The notes under the pieces were generated by a model, which saw nothing but the letters and a program-made list of their open reading frames with translations, had not been told where the DNA came from and did no database searches. A DNA stretch of 64,000 nucleotides, taken from the NCBI GenBank assembly GCA_947359465.1, contig OX375883.1:94624293-94688292 (forward strand). Reading direction: 5' to 3'. Every line of letters begins with the position of its first letter. Position 1 is the stretch's first letter. Of the stretch, positions 9,353 to 22,318 are shown piece after piece. This DNA comes from Metellina segmentata. Its lineage: Eukaryota > Arthropoda > Arachnida > Araneae > Tetragnathidae. Position numbers and translations under genes: made by a program.

Positions 9353-10901
9353 AGAGGGGTCTTTGTAATTTCAAAGCTCCCAATCGAAGTTCTCAGGCGA
9401 TGTAATTTCTAAGGGAATGAAAAGGTATTTGACTGAGATGTGGGGAGAGTGTTTTGTGTGAAGTATTCCCATAGAAATTAACGTGCTGCCGAGCGAAATG
9501 GGAGGGGTCTTAGTAATTTCAAAGCTCCCAATCCAAGTTCTCAGGCGATGTAATTTCTATGGAAATGAAAAGGTATTTGACTGAGATGTGGGGAGAGTGT
9601 TTTGTGTGAAGTATTCCCATAGAAATTAACGTGCTGCCGAGCGAAATGGGAGGGGTCTTTGTAATTTCAAAGCTCCCAATCCAAGTTCTCAGGCGATGTA
9701 ATTTCTATGGGAATGAAAAGGTATTTGACTGAGATGTGGGGAGAGTGTTTTGTGTGAAGATATCCCATAGAAATTAACGTGCTGCCGAGCGAAATGGGAG
9801 GGGTCTTTTTAATTTCAAAGCTCCCAATCCAAGTTCTCAGGCGATGTAATTTCTATGGGAATGAAAAGGTATTTGACTGAGATGTGGGGAGAGTGTTTTG
9901 TGTGAAGTTTTCCCATAGAAATTAACATGCTGCCGAGCGAAATGGGAGGGGTCTTTGTAATTTCAAAGCTTCCAATCCAAGTTCTCAGGCGATGTAATTT
10001 CTAAGGGAATGAAAATTATTTGACTGAGATGTGGGGAGAGTGTTTTGTGTGAAGTATTCCCATAGAAATTAACGTGCTGCCGAGCGAAATGAGAGGGGTC
10101 TTTGTAATTTCAAAGCTCCCAATCCAAGTTCTCAGGCGATGTAATTTCTATGGGAATGAAAAGGTATTTGACTGAGATGTGGGGAGAGTGTTTTGTGTGA
10201 AGTATTCCCATAGAAATTAACGTGCTGCCGAGCGAAATGGGAGGGGTCTTTGTAATTTCAAAGCTCCCAATCTAAGTTCTCAGGCGATGTATTTTCTAAG
10301 GGAATGAAAAGGTATTTGACTGAGATGTGGGGAGAGTGTTTTGTGTGAAGTATTCCCATAGAAATTAACGTGCTACCGAGCGATATGGGAGGGGTCTTTA
10401 AAATTTCAAAGCTCCCAATCCAAGTTCTAAGGCGATGTAATTTCTAAGTGAATGAAAATTATTTGACTGAGATGTGGGGAGAGTGTTTTGTGTGAAGTAT
10501 TCCCATAGAAATTAACGTACTGCCGAGCAAAATGGGAGGGGTCTTTGTAATTTCAAAGCTTCCAATCCAAGTTCTCAGGCGATGTAATTTCTAAGGGAAT
10601 GAAAATTATTTGACTGAGATGTGGGGAGAGTGTTTTGTGTGAAGTATTCCAATAGAAATTAACGTGCTGATGAGCGAAATGGGAGGGGTCTTTGTAATTT
10701 CAAAGCTCCCAATCCAAGTTCTCAGGCGATGTAATTTCTAAGGGAATGAAAATTATTTGACTGAGATGTGGGGAGAGTGTTTTGTGTGAAGTATTCCCAT
10801 ATAAATTAACGTGCTGCCGAGCGAAATGGGAGGGGTCTTTGTAATTTCAAAGCTCACAATCCAAGTTCTCAGGCGATGTAATTTCTATGGGAATGAAAAG
10901 G
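9353..10901. repeat. Founding segment of the EcoRV-tagged higher-order repeat
   Basis: The ordered tags are caatcgaag (about 9384), gtcttagtaattt (9511), gatatc (EcoRV, 9759-9764), gtctttttaattt (about 9803), gaagttttccc with aacatgctgcc (about 9905), gaaatgagagg (about 10087), ctaccgagcgatatgg with tctttaaaattt (about 10373), ttctaaggcgatg and aagtgaatg, acgtactgccgagcaaaatgg (about 10517), and ccaatag with gctgatgag (about 10649). The same order recurs 6796 bp downstream from 16146 on, there with one extra monomer after about 17351. This copy lies outside the main HOR domain and probably predates its amplification. Confidence 0.82.
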
Positions 10902-13900
10902 TATTTGACTGAGATGTGGGGAGAGTGTTTTGTGTGAAGTATTCCCATAGAAATTAACGTGCTGCCGAGCGAAATGGGAGGGGTCTTTGTAATTTCAAAG
11001 CTCCCAATCCAAGTTCTCAGGCGATGTAATTTCTAAGGGAATGAAAATTATTTGACTGAGATATGGGGAGAGTGTTTTGTGTGAAGTATTCCCATAGAAA
11101 TTAACTAGCTGCCGAGCGAAATGGGAGGGGTCTTTGTAATTTCAAAGCTCCCAATCCAAGTTCTCAGGCGATGTAATTTCTATGGGAATGAAAAGGTATT
11201 TGACTGAGATGTGGGGAGAGTGTTTTGTGTGAAGTATTCCCATAGAAATTAACGTGCTGCCGAGCGAAATGGGAGGGGTCTTTGTAATTTCAAAGCTCTC
11301 AATCCAAGATCTCAGGCGATGTAATTTCTAAGGGAATGAAAATTATTTGACTGAGATGTGGGGAGAGTGTTTTGTGTGAAGTATTCCCATAGAAATTAAC
11401 GTGCTGCCGAGCGAAATGGGAGGGGTCTTTGTCATTTCAAAGCTCCCAATCCAAGTTCTCAGGCGATGTAATTTCTAAGGGAATGAAAAGGTATTTGACT
11501 GAGATGTGGGGAGAGTGTTTTGTGTGAAGTATTCCCATAGAAATTAACGTGCTGCCGAGCGAAATGGGAGGGGTCTTTGTAATTTCAAAGCTCCCAATCC
11601 AAATTCTCAGACGATGTAATTTCTATGGGAATGAAAAGGTATTTGACTGAGATGTGGGGAGAGTGTTTTGTGTGAAGTATTCCCATAGAAATTAACGTGC
11701 TGCCGAGCGAAATGGGAGGGGTCTTTGTAATTTCAAAGCTCCCAATCAAAGTTCTCAGGCGATGTAATTTCTAAGGGAATGAAAAGGTATTTGACTGAGA
11801 TGTGGGGAGAGTGTTTTGTGTGAAGTATTCCCATAGAAATTAACGTGCTGCCGAGCGAAATGGGAGGAGTCGTTGTAATTTCAAAGCTCCCAATCCAAGT
11901 TCTCAGGCGATGTAATTTCTATGGGAATGAAAAGGTATTTGACTGAGATGTGGGGAGAGTGTTTTGTGTGAAGTATTCCCATAGAAATTAACGTGCTGCC
12001 GAGCGAAATGGGAGGAGTCTTTGTAATTTCAAAGCTCCCAATCCAAGTTCTCAGGCGATGTAATTTCTATGGGAATGAAAAGGTATTTGACTGAGATGTG
12101 GGGAGAGTGTTTTGTGTGAAGTATTCCCATAGAAATTAACGTGCTGCCGAGCGAAATGGGAGGGGTCTTTGTAATTTCAAAGCTTCCAATCCAAGTTCTC
12201 AGGCGATGTAATTTCTAACGGAATGAAAATTATTTGACTGAGATGTGGGGAGAGTGTTTTGTGTGAAGTATTCCCATAGAAATTAACGTGCTGCCGAGCA
12301 AAATGGGAGGGGTCTTTGTAATTTCAAAGCTCCCAATCCAAGTTCTCAGGCGATGTAATTTCTATGGGAATGAAAAGGTATTTGACTGAGATGTGGGGAG
12401 AGTGTTTTGTGTGAAGTATTCCCATAGAAATTAACGTGCTGCCGAGCGAAATGGGAGGGGTCTTTGTAATTTCAAAACTCCCAATCCAAGTTCTCAGGCG
12501 ATGTAATTTCTATGGGAATGAAAAGGTATTTGACTGAGATGTGGGGAGAGTGTTTTGTGTGAAGTATTCCCATAGAAATTAACGTGCTGCCGAGCGAAAT
12601 GGGAGGAGTCTTTGTAATTTCAAAGCTCCCAATCCAAGTTCTCAGGCGATGTAATTTCTATGGGAATGAAAAGGTATTTGACTGAGATGTGGGGAGAGTG
12701 TTTTGTGTGAAGTATTCCCATAGAAATTAACGTGCTGCCGAGCGAAATGGGAGGGGTCTTTGTACTTTCAAAGCTCCCAATCCAAGTTCTCAGGCGATGT
12801 AATTTCTATGGGAATGAAAAGGTATTTGACTGAGATGTGGGGAGAGTGTTTTGTGTGAAGTATTCCCATAGAAATTAACGTGCTGCCGAGCGAAATGGGA
12901 GAGGTCTTTGTAATTTCAAAGCTTCCAATCCAAGTTTTCAGGCGATGTAATTTCTAAGGGAATGAAAATTATTTGACTGAGATGTGGGGAGAGTGTTTTG
13001 TGTGAAGTATTCCCATAGAAATTAACGTGCTGCCGAGCGAAATGGGAGGGGTCTTTGTAATTTCAAAGCTCCCAATCCAAGTTCTCAGGCGATGTAATTT
13101 CTATGGGAATGAAAAGGTATTTGACTGAGATGTGGGGAGAGTGTTTTGTGTGAAGTATTCCCATAGAAATTAACGTGCTGCCGAGCGAAATGGGAGGGGT
13201 CTTTGTAATTTCAAAGCTCCCAATCCAAGTTCTCAGGCGATGTAATTTCTATGGGAATGAAAAGGTATTTGACTGAGATGTGGGGAGAGTGTTTTGTGTG
13301 AAGTATTCCCATAGAAATTAACGTGCTGCCGAGCGAAATGGGAGGGGTCTTTGTAATATCAAAGCTCCCAATCCAAGTTCTCAGGCGATGTAATTTCTAT
13401 GGGAATGAAACGGTATTTGACTGAGATGTGGGGAGAGTGTTTTGTGTGAAGTATTCCCATAGAAATTAACGTGCTGCCGAGCGAAATGGGAGGGGTCTTT
13501 GTAATTTCAAAGCTCCCAATCCAAGTTCTCAGGCGATGTAATTTCTATGGGAATGAAAAGGTATTTGACTGAGATGTGGGGAGAGTGTTTTGTGTGAAGT
13601 ATTCCCATAGAAATTAACGTGCTGCCGAGCGAAATGGGAGGGGTCTTTGTAATTTCAAAGCTCCCAATCCAAGTTCTCAGGCGATGTAATTTCTATGGGA
13701 ATGAAAAGGTATTTGACTGAGATGTGGGGAGTGTGTTTTGTGTAAAGTATTCCCATAGAAATTAACGTGCTGCCGAGCGAAATGGGAGGGGTCTTTGTAA
13801 TTTCAAAGCTTCCAATCCAAGTTCTCAGGCGATGTAATTTCTAAGGGAATGAAAATTATTTGACTGAGATGTGGGGAGAGTGTTTTGTGTGAAGTATTCC

Positions 13901-13919
13901 AATAGAAATTAACGTGCTG
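10902..13919. repeat. Displaced 3.0-kb copy of 2183-5200
   Basis: At offset 8719 the same series of tagged monomers appears in the same order: gatatggggag (11060), ctctcaatccaagatctc (about 11296), aaattctcagacgatg (about 11600), gggaggagtc units, ctaacgg (about 12205), gagcaaaatgg (12296), gtactttc, gggagaggtc, gtaatatcaaag (13353), gaaacgg and gtgtaaag. I noted roughly eight single-base differences, for example at 2504, 2841, 3029 and 4854 against their partners. The match ends where 5201 reads ccgag and 13920 reads atgag. The two copies are separated by about 5.7 kb of other monomers. Confidence 0.85.
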
Positions 13920-15117
13920 ATGAGCGAAATGGGAGGGGTCTTTGTAATTTCAAAGCTCCCAATCCAAGTTCTCAGGCGATGTAATTTCTAAGGGAATGAA
14001 AATTATTTGACTGAGATGTGGGGAGAGTGTTTTGTGTGAAGTATTCCCATATAAATTAACGTGCTGCCGAGCGAAATGGGAGGTGTCTTTGTAATTTCAA
14101 AGCTCCCAATCTAAGTTCTCAGGCGATGTATTTTCTAAGGGAATGAAAAGGTATTTGACTGAGATGTGGGGAGAGTGTTTTGTGTGAAGTATTCCCATAG
14201 AAATTAACGTGCTGCCGAGCGAAATGAGAGGGGTCTTTGTAATTTCAAAGCTCCCAATCCAAGTTCTCAGGCGATGTAATTTCTATGGGAATGAAAAGGT
14301 ATTTGACTGAGATGTGGGGAGAGTGTTTTGTGTGAAGTATTCCCATAGAAATTAACGTGCTGCCGAGCGAAATGGGAGGGGTCTTTGTAATATCAAAGCT
14401 CCCAATCCAAGTTCTCAGGCGATGTAATTTCTATGGGAATGAAACGGTATTTGACTGAGATGTGGGGAGAGTGTTTTGTGTGAAGTATTCCCATAGAAAT
14501 TATTGTGCTGCCGAGCGAAATGGGAGGGGTCTTTGTAATTTCAAAGCTCCCAATCCAAGTTCTCAGGCGATGTAATTTCTATGGGAATGAAAAGGTATTT
14601 GACTGAGATGTGGGGAGAGTGTTTTGTGTGAAGTATTCCCATAGAAATTAACGTGCTGCCGAGCGAAATGGGAGGGGTCTTTGTAATTTCAAAGCTCCCA
14701 ATCCAAGTTCTCAGGCGATGTAATTTCTATGGGAATGAAAAGGTATTTGACTGAGATGTGGGGAGTGTGTTTTGTGTAAAGTATTCCCATAGAAATTAAC
14801 GTGCTGCCGAGCGAAATGGGAGGGGTCTTTGTAATTTCAAAGCTTCCAATCCAAGTTCTCAGGCGATGTAATTTCTAAGGGAATGAAAATTATTTGACTG
14901 AGATGTGGGGAGAGTGTTTTGTGTGAAGTATTCCAATAGAAATTAACGTGCTGATGAGCGAAATGGGAGGGGTCTTTGTAATTTCAAAGCTCCCAATCCA
15001 AGTTCTCAGGCGATGTAATTTCTAAGGGAATGAAAATTATTTGACTGAGATGTGGGGAGAGTGTTTTGTGTGAAGTATTCCCATATAAATTAACGTGCTG
15101 CCGAGCGAAATGGGAGG
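13920..15117. repeat. 7-mer duplication (1034-bp step) closing the displaced copy
   Basis: Bases 13193-14083 match 14227-15117 at offset 1034, which is 7 x 148 minus 2. Shared tags are gtaatatcaaag (13353 and 14387), gaaacggtat, gtgtaaagtattcc, ccaatag with gctgatgag, and catataaatt. The second copy has the private change attattgtgctg near 14500. Between the copies, 14080-14226 is a unit pair with gaggtgtctttg, aatctaag and gtattttctaag, as found at the right end of the 15-mer block. Confidence 0.82.
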
Positions 15118-16554
15118 GGTCTTTGTAATTTCAAAGCTCACAATCCAAGTTCTCAGGCGATGTAATTTCTATGTAAATGAAAAGGTATTTGACTGAGATG
15201 TGGGGAGAGTGTTTTGTGTGAAGTATTCCCATAGAAATTAACGTGCTGCCGAGCGAAATGGGAGGGGTCTTTGTAAATTCAAAGCTCCCAATCCAAGTTC
15301 TCAGGCGATGTAATTTCTAAGGGAATGAAAAGGTATTTGACTGAGATGTGGGGAGAGTGTTTTGTGTGAAGTATTCCCATATAAATTAACGTGCTGCCGA
15401 GCGAAATGGGAGGGGTCTTTGTATTTTCAAAGCTCCCAATCCAAGTTCTCAGGCGATGCAAATTCTATGGGAATGAAAAGGTATTTGACTGAGATGTTGG
15501 GAGAGTGTTTTGTGTGAAGTATTCCCATAGAAATTAACGTGCTGCCGAGCGAAATGGGAGGTGTCTTTGTAATTTCAAAGCTCCCAATCTAAGTTCTCAG
15601 GCGATGTATTTTCTAAGGGAATGAAAAGTTATTTGACTGAGATGTGGGGAGAGTGTTTTGTGTGAAGTATTCCCATATAAATTAACGTGCTGCCGAGCGA
15701 AATGGGAGGGGTCTTTGTAATTTCAAAGCTCCCAAACCAAGTTCTCAGGCGATGTAATTTCTAAGGGAATGAAAAGGTATTTGACTGAGATGTGGGGAGA
15801 GTGTTTTGTGTGAAGTATTCCCATAGAAATTAACGTGCTGCCGAGCGAAATGGGAGGGGTCTTTGTATTTTCAAAGCTCCCAATCCAAGTTCTCAGGCGA
15901 TGCAAATTCTATGGGAATGAAAAGGTATTTGACTGAGATGTGGGGAGAGTGTTTTGTGTGAAGTATTCCCATAGAAATTAACGTGCTGCCGAGCGAAATG
16001 GGAGGTGTCTTTGTAATTTCAAAGCTCCCAATCTAAGTTCTCAGGCGATGTATTTTCTAAGGGAATGAAAAGGTATTTGACTGAGATGTGGGGAGAGTGT
16101 TTTGTGTGAAGTATTCCCATAGAAATTAACGTGCTGCCGAGCGAAATGAGAGGGGTCTTTGTAATTTCAAAGCTCCCAATCGAGGTTCTCAGGCGATGTA
16201 ATTTCTAAGGGAATGAAAAGGTATTTGACTGAGATGTGGGGAGAGTGTTTTGTGTGAAGTATTCCCATAGAAATTAACGTGCTGCCGAGCGAAATGGGAG
16301 GGGTCTTAGTAATTTCAAAGCTCCCAATCCAAGTTCTCAGGCGATGTAATTTCTATGGAAATGAAAAGGTATTTGACTGAGATGTGGGGAGAGTGTTTTG
16401 TGTGAAGTATTCCCATAGAAATTAACGTGCTGCCGAGCGAAATGGGAGGGGTCTTTGTAATTTCAAAGCTCACAATCCAAGTTCTCAGGCGATGTAATTT
16501 CTATGGGAATGAAAAGGTATTTGACTGAGATGTGGGGAGAGTGTTTTGTGTGAA
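15118..16554. repeat. Left part of the EcoRV-tagged HOR domain
   Basis: Monomers leading into the first full HOR copy, with gctcacaat, gtaaattcaaag (about 15274), catataaatt, gtattttcaaag, gatgcaaattc, gaggtgtctttg, aatctaag with gtattttctaag, cccaaacc (about 15733) and gaaatgagagg. The series from about 15279 recurs at 17939 (2660 bp), 21043 and 25331, which ties this stretch to the same HOR. A private ctatgtaaatg lies near 15170. Confidence 0.8.
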
Positions 16555-19500
16555 GATATCCCATAGAAATTAACGTGCTGCCGAGCGAAATGGGAGGGGT
16601 CTTTTTAATTTCAAAGCTCCCAATCCAAGTTCTCAGGCGATGTAATTTCTATGGGAATGAAAAGGTATTTGACTGAGATGTGGGGAGAGTGTTTTGTGTG
16701 AAGTTTTCCCATAGAAATTAACATGCTGCCGAGCGAAATGGGAGGGGTCTTTGTAATTTCAAAGCTTCCAATCCAAGTTCTCAGGCGATGTAATTTCTAA
16801 GGGAATGAAAATTATTTGACTGAGATGTGGGGAGAGTGTTTTGTGTGAAGTATTCCCATAGAAATTAACGTGCTGCCGAGCGAAATGAGAGGGGTCTTTG
16901 TAATTTCAAAGCTCCCAATCCAAGTTCTCAGGCGATGTAATTTCTATGGGAATGAAAAGGTATTTGACTGAGATGTGGGGAGAGTGTTTTGTGTGAAGTA
17001 TTCCCATAGAAATTAACGTGCTGCCGAGCGAAATGGGAGGGGTCTTTGTAATTTCAAAGCTCCCAATCTAAGTTCTCAGGCGATGTATTTTCTAAGGGAA
17101 TGAAAAGGTATTTGACTGAGATGTGGGGAGAGTGTTTTGTGTGAAGTATTCCCATAGAAATTAACGTGCTACCGAGCGATATGGGAGGGGTCTTTAAAAT
17201 TTCAAAGCTCCCAATCCAAGTTCTAAGGCGATGTAATTTCTAAGTGAATGAAAATTATTTGACTGAGATGTGGGGAGAGTGTTTTGTGTGAAGTATTCCC
17301 ATAGAAATTAACGTACTGCCGAGCAAAATGGGAGGGGTCTTTGTAATTTCAAAGCTCCCAATCTAAGTTCTCAGGCGATGTAATTTCTAAGGGAATGAAA
17401 AGGTATTTGACTGAGATGTGGGGAGAGTGTTTTGTGTGAAGTATTCCCATAGAAATTAACGTGCTGCCGAGCGAAATGGGAGGGGTCTTTGTAATTTCAA
17501 AGCTTCCAATCCAAGTTCTCAGGCGATGTAATTTCTAAGGGAATGAAAATTATTTGACTGAGATGTGGGGAGAGTGTTTTGTGTGAAGTATTCCAATAGA
17601 AATTAACGTGCTGATGAGCGAAATGGGAGGGGTCTTTGTAATTTCAAAGCTCCCAATCCAAGTTCTCAGGCGATGTAATTTCTAAGGGAATGAAAATTAT
17701 TTGACTGAGATGTGGGGAGAGTGTTTTGTGTGAAGTATTCCCATATAAATTAACGTGCTGCCGAGCGAAATGGGAGGGGTCTTTGTAATTTCAAAGCTCA
17801 CAATCCAAGTTCTCAGGCGATGTAATTTCTATGGGAATGAAAAGGTATTTGACTGAGATGTGGGGAGAGTGTTTTGTGTGAAGTATTCCCATAGAAATTA
17901 ACGTGCTGCCGAGCGAAATGGGAGGGGTCTTTGTAAATTCAAAGCTCCCAATCCAAGTTCTCAGGCGATGTAATTTCTAAGGGAATGAAAAGGTATTTGA
18001 CTGAGATGTGGGGAGAGTGTTTTGTGTGAAGTATTCCCATATAAATTAACGTGCTGCCGAGCGAAATGGGAGGGGTCTTTGTATTTTCAAAGCTCCCAAT
18101 CCAAGTTCTCAGGCGATGCAAATTCTATGGGAATGAAAAGGTATTTGACTGAGATGTGGGGAGAGTGTTTTGTGTGAAGTATTCCCATAGAAATTAACGT
18201 GCTGCCGAGCGAAATGGGAGGTGTCTTTGTAATTTCAAAGCTCCCAATCTAAGTTCTCAGGCGATGTATTTTCTAAGGGAATGAAAAGGTATTTGACTGA
18301 GATGTGGGGAGAGTGTTTTGTGTGAAGTATTCCCATATAAATTAACGTGCTGCCGAGCGAAATGGGAGGGGTCTTTGTAATTTCAAAGCTCCCAAACCAA
18401 GTTCTCAGGCGATGTAATTTCTAAGGGAATGAAAAGGTATTTGACTGAGATGTGGGGAGAGTGTTTTGTGTGAAGTATTCCCATAGAAATTAACGTGCTG
18501 CCGAGCGAAATGGGAGGGGTCTTTGTATTTTCAAAGCTCCCAATCCAAGTTCTCAGGCGATGCAAATTCTATGGGAATGAAAAGGTATTTGACTGAGATG
18601 TGGGGAGAGTGTTTTGTGTGATGTATTCCCATAGAAATTAACGTGCTGCCGAGCGAAATGGGAGGTGTCTTTGTAATTTCAAAGCTCCCAATCTAAGTTC
18701 TCAGGCGATGTATTTTCTAAGGGAATGAAAAGGTATTTGACTGAGATGTGGGGAGAGTGTTTTGTGTGAAGTATTCCCATATAAATTAACGTGCTGCCGA
18801 GCGAAATGGGAGGGGTCTTTGTAATTTCAAAGCTCCCAAACCAAGTTCTCAGGCGATGTAATTTCTAAGGGAATGAAAAGGTATTTGACTGAGATGTGGG
18901 GAGAGTGTTTTGTGTGAAGTATTCCCATAGAAATTAACGTGCTGCCGAGCGAAATGGGAGGGGTCTTTGTATTTTCAAAGCTCCCAATCCAAGTTCTCAG
19001 GCGATGCAAATTCTATGGGAATGAAAAGGTATTTGACTGAGATGTGGGGAGAGTGTTTTGTGTGAAGTATTCCCATAGAAATTAACGTGCTGCCGAGCGA
19101 AATGGGAGGTGTCTTTGTAATTTCAAAGCTCCCAATCTAAGTTCTCAGGCGATGTATTTTCTAAGGGAATGAAAAGGTATTTGACTGAGATGTGGGGAGA
19201 GTGTTTTGTGTGAAGTATTCCCATAGAAATTAACGTGCTGCCGAGCGAAATGAGAGGGGTCTTTGTAATTTCAAAGCTCCCAATCGAAGTTCTCAGGCGA
19301 TGTAATTTCTAAGGGAATGAAAAGGTATTTGACTGAGATGTGGGGAGAGTGTTTTGTGTGAAGTATTCCCATAGAAATTAACGTGCTGCCGAGCGAAATG
19401 GGAGGGGTCTTAGTAATTTCAAAGCTCCCAATCCAAGTTCTCAGGCGATGTAATTTCTATGGAAATGAAAAGGTATTTGACTGAGATGTGGGGAGAGTGT

Positions 19501-19658
19501 TTTGTGTGAAGTATTCCCATAGAAATTAACGTGCTGCCGAGCGAAATGGGAGGGGTCTTTGTAATTTCAAAGCTCACAATCCAAGTTCTCAGGCGATGTA
19601 ATTTCTATGGGAATGAAAAGGTATTTGACTGAGATGTGGGGAGAGTGTTTTGTGTGAA
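16555..19658. repeat. EcoRV-tagged HOR copy, 21 monomers (3104 bp)
   Basis: Defined from one gatatc (16555-16560) to the next (19659-19664). The site arises from gaagtattccc changed to gaagatatccc in one monomer of the HOR. The independent tag gtcttagtaa gives the same step (16307 to 19411). This copy is three monomers longer than the basic 18-mer because it contains the 444-bp trimer duplication at 18043-18930. Confidence 0.87.
18043..18930. repeat. Trimer (444-bp) tandem duplication inside the HOR
   Basis: Bases 18043-18781 match 18487-19225 at offset 444, exactly three monomers, with one difference seen (18621: tgatgtattcc against tgaagtattcc). The tags cccaaacc, gtattttcaaag, gatgcaaattc and gaggtgtctttg are each doubled. 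The same doubled trimer, including the tgatgtattcc change, recurs at 28584-29028, so it was amplified together with its surroundings. Confidence 0.85.
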
Positions 19659-22318
19659 GATATCCCATAGAAATTAACGTGCTGCCGAGCGAAATGGGAG
19701 GGGTCTTTTTAATTTCAAAGCTCCCAATCCAAGTTCTCAGGCGATGTAATTTCTATGGGAATGAAAAGGTATTTGACTGAGATGTGGGGAGAGTGTTTTG
19801 TGTGAAGTTTTCCCATAGAAATTAACATGCTGCCGAGCGAAATGGGAGGGGTCTTTGTAATTTCAAAGCTTCCAATCCAAGTTCTCAGGCGATGTAATTT
19901 CTAAGGGAATGAAAATTATTTGACTGAGATGTGGGGAGAGTGTTTTGTGTGAAGTATTCCCATAGAAATTAACGTGCTGCCGAGCGAAATGAGAGGGGTC
20001 TTTGTAATTTCAAAGCTCCCAATCCAAGTTCTCAGGCGATGTAATTTCTATGGGAATGAAAAGGTATTTGACTGAGATGTGGGGAGAGTGTTTTGTGTGA
20101 AGTATTCCCATAGAAATTAACGTGCTGCCGAGCGAAATGGGAGGGGTCTTTGTAATTTCAAAGCTCCCAATCTAAGTTCTCAGGCGATGTATTTTCTATA
20201 GGAATGAAAAGGTATTTGACTGAGATGTGGGGAGAGTGTTTTGTGTGAAGTATTCCCATAGAAATTAACGTGCTACCGAGCGATATGGGAGGGGTCTTTA
20301 AAATTTCAAAGCTCCCAATCCAAGTTCTAAGGCGATGTAATTTCTAAGTGAATGAAAATTATTTGACTGAGATGTGGGGAGAGTGTTTTGTGTGAAGTAT
20401 TCCCATAGAAATTAACGTACTGCCGAGCAAAATGGGAGGGGTCTTTGTAATTTCAAAGCTCCCAATCTAAGTTCTCAGGCGATGTAATTTCTAAGGGAAT
20501 GAAAAGGTATTTGACTGAGATGTGGGGAGAGTGTTTTGTGTGAAGTATTCCCATAGAAATTAACGTGCTGCCGAGCGAAATGGGAGGGGTCTTTGTAATT
20601 TCAAAGCTTCCAATCCAAGTTCTCAGGCGATGTAATTTCTAAGGGAATGAAAATTATTTGACTGAGATGTGGGGAGAGTGTTTTGTGTGAAGTATTCCAA
20701 TAGAAATTAACGTGCTGATGAGCGAAATGGGAGGGGTCTTTGTAATTTCAAAGCTCCCAATCCAAGTTCTCTGGCGATGTAATTTCTAAGGGAATGAAAA
20801 TTATTTGACTGAGATGTGGGGAGAGTGTTTTGTGTGAAGTATTCCCATATAAATTAACGTGCTGCCGAGCGAAATGGGAGGGGTCTTTGTAATTTCAAAG
20901 CTCACAATCCAAGTTCTCAGGCGATGTAATTTCTATGGGAATGAAAAGGTATTTGACTGAGATGTGGGGAGAGTGTTTTGTGTGAAGTATTCCCATAGAA
21001 ATTAACGTGCTGCCGAGCGAAATGGGAGGGGTCTTTGTAAATTCAAAGCTCCCAATCCAAGTTCTCAGGCGATGTAATTTCTAAGGGAATGAAAAGGTAT
21101 TTGACTGAGATGTGGGGAGAGTGTTTTGTGTGAAGTATTCCCATATAAATTAACGTGCTGCCGAGCGAAATGGGAGGGGTCTTTGTATTTTCAAAGCTCC
21201 CAATCCAAGTTCTCAGGCGATGCAAATTCTATGGGAATGAAAAGCTATTTGACTGAGATGTGGGGAGAGTGATTTGTGTGAAGTATTCCCATAGAAATTA
21301 ACGTGCTGCCGAGCGAAATGGGAGGTGTCTTTGTAATTTCAAAGCTCCCAATCTAAGTTCTCAGGCGATGTATTTTCTAAGGGAATGAAAAGGTATTTGA
21401 CTGAGATGTGGGGAGAGTGTTTTGTGTGAAGTATTCCCATATAAATTAACGTGCTGCCGAGCGAAATGGGAGGGGTCTTTGTAATTTCAAAGCTCCCAAA
21501 CCAAGTTCTCAGGCGATGTAATTTCTAAGGGAATGAAAAGGTATTTGACTGAGATGTGGGGAGAGTGTTTTGTGTGAAGTATTCCCATAGAAATTAACGT
21601 GCTGCCGAGCGAAATGGGAGGGGTCTTTGTATTTTCAAAGCTCCCAATCCAAGTTCTCAGGCGATGCAAATTCTATGGGAATGAAAAGGTATTTGACTGA
21701 GATGTGGGGAGAGTGTTTTGTGTGAAGTATTCCCATAGAAATTAACGTGCTGCCGAGCGAAATGGGAGGTGTCTTTGTAATTTCAAAGCTCCCAATCTAA
21801 GTTCTCAGGCGATGTATTTTCTAAGGGAATGAAAAGGTATTTGACTGAGATGTGGGGAGAGTGTTTTGTGTGAAGTATTCCCATAGAAATTAACGTGCTG
21901 CCGAGCGAAATGAGAGGGGTCTTTGTAATTTCAAAGCTCCCAATCGAAGTTCTCATGCGATGTAATTTCTAAGGGAATGAAAAGGTATTTGACTGAGATG
22001 TGGGGAGAGTGTTTTGTGTGAAGTATTCCCATAGAAATTAACGTGCTGCCGAGCGAAATGGGAGGGGTCTTAGTAATTTCAAAGCTCCCAATCCAAGTTC
22101 TCAGGCGATGTAATTTCTATGGAAATGAAAAGGTATTTGACTAAGATGTGGGGAGAGTGTTTTGTGTGAAGTATTCCCATAGAAATTAACGTGCTACCGA
22201 GCGAAATGGGAGGGGTCTTTGTAATTTCAAAGCTCCCAATCCAAGTTCTCAGGCGATGTAATTTCTATGGGTATGAAAAGGTATTTGACTGAGATGTGGG
22301 GAGAGTGTTTTGTGTGAA
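19659..22318. repeat. EcoRV-tagged HOR copy, 18 monomers (2660 bp)
   Basis: The shortest full copy between EcoRV tags (19659 to 22319). 2660 is 18 x 148 minus 4, and the same spacing separates 15279 from 17939, so 18 monomers is the likely basic HOR length. Differences from the previous copy include gtattttctatagg near 20190 (earlier ctaaggg) and ctctggcgatg near 20771. Confidence 0.87.
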
